Assembly (NCBI GenBank): GCA_016208665.1
Contig: JACQXT010000001.1
Span: 1-16,712, forward strand
Direction of reading: 5' to 3'
DNA length: 16,712 nucleotides
Source of the DNA: Chitinivibrionia bacterium
GTDB lineage: Bacteria; Krumholzibacteriota; Krumholzibacteriia; WVZY01
Made by a program: the position numbers and the translations under genes. Shown in pieces: positions 14,391-16,712 of the stretch. The first letter of the stretch is position 1; the number at the start of each line of letters is the position of its first letter. The notes below the pieces were generated by a model. It was given only the letters and a program-made list of their open reading frames with translations. It made no database searches and was not told the DNA's origin.

Positions 14391-15011
14391 TTGCGCGGAG
14401 CCGGCGCTCGGAGCGCCGCAATTTCGCTTGAACGGGAACGGAGGCGCAGGTATACTATCCGATGGCTTACACAAGGAGCTCACACCTTCGAAAACGTACT
14501 CTTATTGAATGCTTCGTTCGAGCCGCTCAAGGTCATCAACTGGAAGAAGGCTCTCAAACTGGTTTTCCTCGGAAAAGTTGAAGTCGTCGAGGAAAGCGAC
14601 GAGAGCGTTCATTCCATTTCCTTCTCGATAAAGATCCCCTCCGTAGTGAGACTGCTCCGTTTCGTGGGATTCAAGAAGCGGGAGATCAAGTTTTCGCGGC
14701 AGAACATATACGCGCGGGACCGCTTTCAATGCCAGTATTGCGGGGAGAAACTGAGTTCCGAAGATCTCACGTACGACCACATCACTCCGCGATCGCGAGG
14801 CGGCAAGACCGAATGGAGCAACATCGTGACCTGTTGCATCCCCTGCAACAGGCAAAAGGGCGGAAGAACCCCCGAAGAGGCGGATCTCTCCCTCATCAAG
14901 AAGCCGTCGAAGCCGATCTGGCTTTGGGGCTTCCATTCGCGCTACTCGCTGAGGAACACGCCGGAATCGTGGCGCGACTATATCTACTGGAATATCGAGC
15001 TCGTCGATTGA
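14391..15011 (+). CDS. HNH endonuclease domain protein, start uncertain
   Basis: A conserved HNH nuclease of the widespread 'VLLLNASFEPLKVI' family. Numbered from the TTG at 14391, conserved sequence begins at residue 36. The HNH fold carries zinc cysteines in CQYCGEKL (C114, C117) and CCIPCNRQKGG (C149/C152), the catalytic Asp129-His130 in YDHITPRSRGGK and Asn144, with N153 and K156 completing the motif. Such proteins are usually stand-alone chromosomal nucleases of unknown cellular role. Homologues normally begin two or three residues before VLLLN, near 14490, but no ATG, GTG or TTG exists there in frame. AAGGAG at 14473-14478 looks like its ribosome site, but the following codons are CAC ACC TTC GAA AAC GTA. 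The 35-residue prefix from TTG 14391 is Arg/Ala-rich and not family-like. The C-terminal end matches normal family length. Confidence 0.82.
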   Translation: MRGAGARSAAISLERERRRRYTIRWLTQGAHTFENVLLLNASFEPLKVINWKKALKLVFLGKVEVVEESDESVHSISFSIKIPSVVRLLRFVGFKKREIKFSRQNIYARDRFQCQYCGEKLSSEDLTYDHITPRSRGGKTEWSNIVTCCIPCNRQKGGRTPEEADLSLIKKPSKPIWLWGFHSRYSLRNTPESWRDYIYWNIELVD

Positions 15012-15096
15012 TGTTCGCGGACAGCCGGGCTTGCCGGTTCGTCCGTGACCGACACCGCGGCACGCCGGAAGAAGAGGGAAGCGCCGCGGAAAACGG

Positions 15097-15184
15097 TGGT
15101 GCCGGAGGAGGGAGTCGAACCCTCATGGACCAGAGGCCCGGGGGATTTTGAGTCCCCTGCGTCTACCAGTTTCACCACTCCGGC
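15097..15184 (-). tRNA. tRNA-Leu (anticodon CAA)
   Basis: A complete leucine tRNA: acceptor GCCGGAG/CTCCGGC with discriminator A and encoded CCA (15099-15097), anticodon stem GGGGA/TCCCC around loop CTCAAAA (anticodon CAA, reads UUG), a long class II variable arm and T-stem GAGGG/CCCTC around TTCGACT. All stems are intact. Confidence 0.96.
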
Positions 15185-15219
15185 ACGTTGTTCGATTCTT
15201 CGGTCGGCGGATCGAAGTC

Positions 15220-15248
15220 ATTGTATAAAGTGCAAAGCTCCCGCGCAA
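15220..15248 (-). promoter_or_regulatory. Candidate promoter of tRNA-Leu
   Basis: On the minus strand TTGCGC (15248-15243) and TACAAT (15225-15220) are 17 bp apart, giving a start point near 15213 and a leader of about 29 nt before the mature 5' end at 15184. The -35 box is weak and the -10 box good. Confidence 0.45.
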
Positions 15249-15282
15249 GGCCAATCGGACGCGCCTGCGGGTTTCTTTCTCC

Positions 15283-15310
15283 TTGACTCCGTGAGCCGGT
15301 TTGCTATCCT
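15283..15310 (+). promoter_or_regulatory. Promoter of tRNA-Ala with very short leader
   Basis: TTGACT (15283-15288) and TATCCT (15305-15310) are 16 bp apart. The predicted start is a G at 15316 or 15319, only 2-5 nt before tRNA position 1 at 15321, leaving little or no 5' leader for RNase P. Confidence 0.6.
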
Positions 15311-15320
15311 GTTTCGTCGT

Positions 15321-15396
15321 TTTGTTGTAGCTCAGCTGGGAGAGCACTTGTCTGGCAGACAAGAGGTCGCGGGTTCGATCCCCGTCAACTCCACCA
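15321..15396 (+). tRNA. tRNA-Ala (anticodon GGC) with a broken acceptor stem
   Basis: D-stem GCTC/GAGC, anticodon stem CTTGT/ACAAG around CTGGCAG (anticodon GGC, reads GCC), 5-nt variable loop, T-stem GCGGG/CCCGT around TTCGATC, discriminator A and encoded CCA (15394-15396) are all normal. The 3' acceptor strand is CAACTCC (15386-15392), but the 5' strand is TTTGTTG (15321-15327). Only positions 4-7 pair; 1-72, 2-71 and 3-70 are T-C, T-C and T-T. U70 of the alanine identity pair is present but position 3 is not G. The tRNA has a good promoter. It may be a pseudogene, an assembly error, or a tRNA needing 5' repair. Confidence 0.88.
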
Positions 15397-15500
15397 CTTT
15401 TTTATCGGCCTCGGGGGGGCTCATTCAATCCGCACAACATCCGTGGATGCGCGCGTCCGGGCGCGGATCACAGGTTCGAGAGCCGGAGGAGCGCACAGAC

Positions 15501-16712
15501 GTGTCAGGATTCGTTTGCATTTTCGAAGATAAGAAATTCTCGAACTTCTTTCCGATCTCTCTGTCCCGGCCCGTGTTCGAGCTTCGAATCGGGTTCCAGA
15601 ACCTCCGGCTTCGTTTGCTGGACGAACTGGCGCCGCCGTCCCATGGGATCCTGTGCCGCGACTATCTCGCCGACATAATGCGAATCGAATACCCCGATCT
15701 GAGCGTCAACGAATGGGGAGACAATGGACCTCAGACCGGCGCCGGCGATCCTTCGCGCAGTGAAATCCTCTTCGTGAACGGTCGATTGCTCTGTTTCGGC
15801 GACGAACTTCCCAAGCTGATTGCCTCTATTCCTCAGAATGGAATCGGCATAAAGGGAGGGTACGTCGTCGCCGCCAAGCTTCGAGGAAGTGCGGCGGAAG
15901 ACTTCGCGCGATACATACGGATGCGCGTCTCGGAGGAAGCGATTGATCGGCTATGCGCCGAACTCAAGGGATGTGCGGCACAGCCGCCGGGGCGATCCGA
16001 AGGGAAGAGCCGGAAGAAGGCCGGCGACGGGAAGTTGCCCCAGGAAAGCTCCTTCGAGGATGCCCGAGAAGTTGGGAATGACGGGCTGCTCGAAAGAATT
16101 CCCCAAGCCCTCGGCGATCTGATCCGCACGCACTCCGTCGCTATGGTCGACATGCAGACCGCCCGGCTGTTGTCGTTTCCCTGGCAAATGATAGAGGAAA
16201 GCGGCCGGGTCATAGAGGATGATTTCAATAAGCTGGCATTGCGAGGGCAGGGCGAAGAAGCAATCGTATTCCCCGGGGTTCATATGGTCGGCGAGGAAAA
16301 CATCGTTATCGGCGAAGCGACGGTCATCAAGCCGGGCGTTGTTCTCGATGCATCCGCGGGACCGATTGTCATAGGCGACGGCACTCTGATCATGGCCAAC
16401 GCAACACTCACCGGTCCCGTCTGTATCGGAAAACAGTCCTTGATACGGGCCGGAGCAAAGATTCTCGAAGGCACATCCGTCGGAGATGTCTGCAAGGTCG
16501 GCGGCGAAGTGGATGGAACCATATTCGCGTCGCATGCGAACAAGCAGCACGACGGGTTCATCGGCCACTCCTACGTTGGGGAGTGGGTCAACATCGGCGC
16601 CGGATCGAACAACAGCGATTTGAAAAACAACTACAGCCCTGTGAGGATGTGGTGCGCCGGTTCTGTTCGCGAAACGGGGCGGCAGTTTCTCGGCTTCATA
16701 CTGGGAGATCAC
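15501..16712 (+). CDS. GlmU-like sugar nucleotidyltransferase (partial, 3' end outside window)
   Basis: GTG 15501 opens 404 uninterrupted codons to the window edge; GGAGGAG at 15485-15491 lies 9 nt upstream. The N-terminus VCIFEDKKFSNFFPISLSRP with VFELRIG matches the alternative bacterial GlmU-like family of putative sugar nucleotidyltransferases, where this region forms the nucleotide-binding half; WQMI-x2-SGRVIEDDF near 230-247 is another family block. From about residue 254 a left-handed beta-helix of hexapeptide repeats follows (VIGEATVIKPG, IVIGDGTLIMANATL, IGKQSLIRAGAKI), then HSYVGEWVNIGAGSNNSDLK with NNYSPVRMW. Expected role is making an activated amino sugar for cell-wall or surface polysaccharide; the substrate cannot be read. 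A charged Ser/Gly/Lys-rich insert (about 155-195) interrupts the N-terminal half. The stop codon is not in the window; family members are usually about this long, so little is likely missing. The 100 nt between tRNA-Ala and this gene hold nothing else I can identify. Confidence 0.88.
   Translation, partial: MSGFVCIFEDKKFSNFFPISLSRPVFELRIGFQNLRLRLLDELAPPSHGILCRDYLADIMRIEYPDLSVNEWGDNGPQTGAGDPSRSEILFVNGRLLCFGDELPKLIASIPQNGIGIKGGYVVAAKLRGSAAEDFARYIRMRVSEEAIDRLCAELKGCAAQPPGRSEGKSRKKAGDGKLPQESSFEDAREVGNDGLLERIPQALGDLIRTHSVAMVDMQTARLLSFPWQMIEESGRVIEDDFNKLALRGQGEEAIVFPGVHMVGEENIVIGEATVIKPGVVLDASAGPIVIGDGTLIMANATLTGPVCIGKQSLIRAGAKILEGTSVGDVCKVGGEVDGTIFASHANKQHDGFIGHSYVGEWVNIGAGSNNSDLKNNYSPVRMWCAGSVRETGRQFLGFILGDH

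Noticed and set aside
15017..15045. GC-rich hairpin after the HNH gene as terminator
   Set aside because: The stem is interrupted and no T-run follows, so termination is not supported.
15321..15500. Integration site of a mobile element at tRNA-Ala
   Set aside because: No second copy of the tRNA 3' end, no integrase and no change in gene content nearby; the damage is at the 5' end, whereas integration usually uses the 3' end.

Overview
The window looks like a chromosomal segment from an uncultured bacterium of the FCB superphylum or a neighbouring candidate phylum. This is inferred from gene content: a secreted M1 peptidase ending in a FlgD/Por-type sorting domain, secreted proteins ending in a C-x-VPTE-x2-TWG-x-VK-x-LY tail, a GlmU-like sugar nucleotidyltransferase of the alternative bacterial type, and a long-form NfeD next to a slipin. 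GC content is moderately high and Shine-Dalgarno sites are mostly clear. I see no phage, insertion sequence, CRISPR array or recognisable defence island.

Layout. Bases 37-5136 carry a plus-strand run: an M1 metallopeptidase, a NYN/YacP-like RNase, a secreted Asp-loop beta-propeller-like protein, and two tandem paralogous secreted proteins of unknown function, closed by a strong terminator at 5162-5196. A minus-strand TonB-like gene (5215-5853) follows, with a highly structured leader. Next are an orphan Cys-rich plus-strand ORF (6042-6500) and a convergent small secreted protein (6457-6843, minus) with its own promoter and terminator. A bifunctional homocysteine methyltransferase/methylene-THF reductase (7113-8957, minus) and a secreted hypothetical protein (9310-10011, plus) follow.

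Bases 14196-10041 hold a minus-strand cluster: nfeD, slipin, a TPR protein and a short DUF116 membrane protein. nfeD and slipin abut exactly, stop codon to start codon, and form the known membrane protease/scaffold pair. The last section has an HNH endonuclease with no obvious start codon, divergent tRNA-Leu(CAA) and tRNA-Ala(GGC) genes, and the 5' 404 codons of a GlmU-like nucleotidyltransferase that leaves the window.

Most of the genes look like housekeeping or cell-envelope functions. The most unusual signals are the tRNA-Ala, whose acceptor-stem positions 1-3 are all mismatched; the tandem secreted paralogs, one with a perfect EF-hand loop and the other with a decayed one; and the TonB-like leader, where an anti-Shine-Dalgarno arm has two competing partners.
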